A DNA stretch of 7,243 nucleotides from an uncultured Porphyromonadaceae bacterium (lineage in GTDB: Bacteria > Bacteroidota > Bacteroidia > Bacteroidales > Muribaculaceae), in NCBI GenBank assembly GCA_947178245.1, contig CAMWXO010000073.1, forward strand, positions 1 through 7,243, read 5' to 3'. A program made the position numbers and the translations under genes. The notes beneath the pieces are model-generated. The model saw only the letters and a program-made list of their open reading frames with translations, searched no databases and was not told where the DNA came from. Shown here piece after piece: positions 7,240 to 7,243 of this stretch (positions are counted from its first letter, which is position 1; every line of letters starts with the position of its first letter).

Positions 7240-7243
7240 AAAG

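Noticed and set aside
1..7243. A new defence, mobile or biosynthetic system
   Set aside because: The three genes are recognised core-metabolism and repair genes with full or near-full conserved motifs. There are no unknown genes, transposases, integrases, direct-repeat arrays or attachment sites.

Overview
The window is a compact stretch of ordinary chromosomal genes, all on the + strand, most likely from a member of the order Bacteroidales with GC-leaning coding DNA (perhaps Muribaculaceae or a relative). Three things point there. The intergenic DNA is very AT-rich and the starts lack a Shine-Dalgarno sequence. One gap carries a Bacteroidetes-style TTTC/GAACTTTGCA promoter. The MutL C-terminus and the long tandem-CBM20 glucanotransferase are of types I associate with this phylum. 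The family placement is a guess.

Layout: (1) 1-1767 is the 3' part of mutL, DNA mismatch repair, cut by the window edge about 30 codons after its true start. (2) 1768-1884 is an AT-rich gap with a weak terminator-like hairpin, a probable promoter and a hairpin in the predicted 5' leader of the next gene. (3) 1885-4428 is nrdJ, a complete class II adenosylcobalamin-dependent ribonucleotide reductase with its active-site cysteines and cysteine-rich tail. (4) 4429-4495 holds a strong GC-rich stem-loop with no T-run after it. (5) 4496 (or 4472)-7174 is a complete GH77 4-alpha-glucanotransferase with two N-terminal CBM20 starch-binding modules. It has a long insertion between two catalytic residues, which makes it resemble plant DPE2 more than E. 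coli MalQ. (6) 7205-7239 is a clear intrinsic terminator closing the unit.

The three genes do not form one pathway: they serve DNA repair, deoxynucleotide supply and cytoplasmic maltose/glucan metabolism. nrdJ probably starts its own transcript. The glucanotransferase gene follows closely, with no promoter that I can recognise, and may be read through from nrdJ up to the terminator at the end. I found no tRNA, rRNA, CRISPR array, insertion sequence, phage gene or unknown multi-gene system. The points most worth a second look are the loss of nuclease metal ligands in MutL, the DPE2-like glucanotransferase and the intercistronic hairpin.
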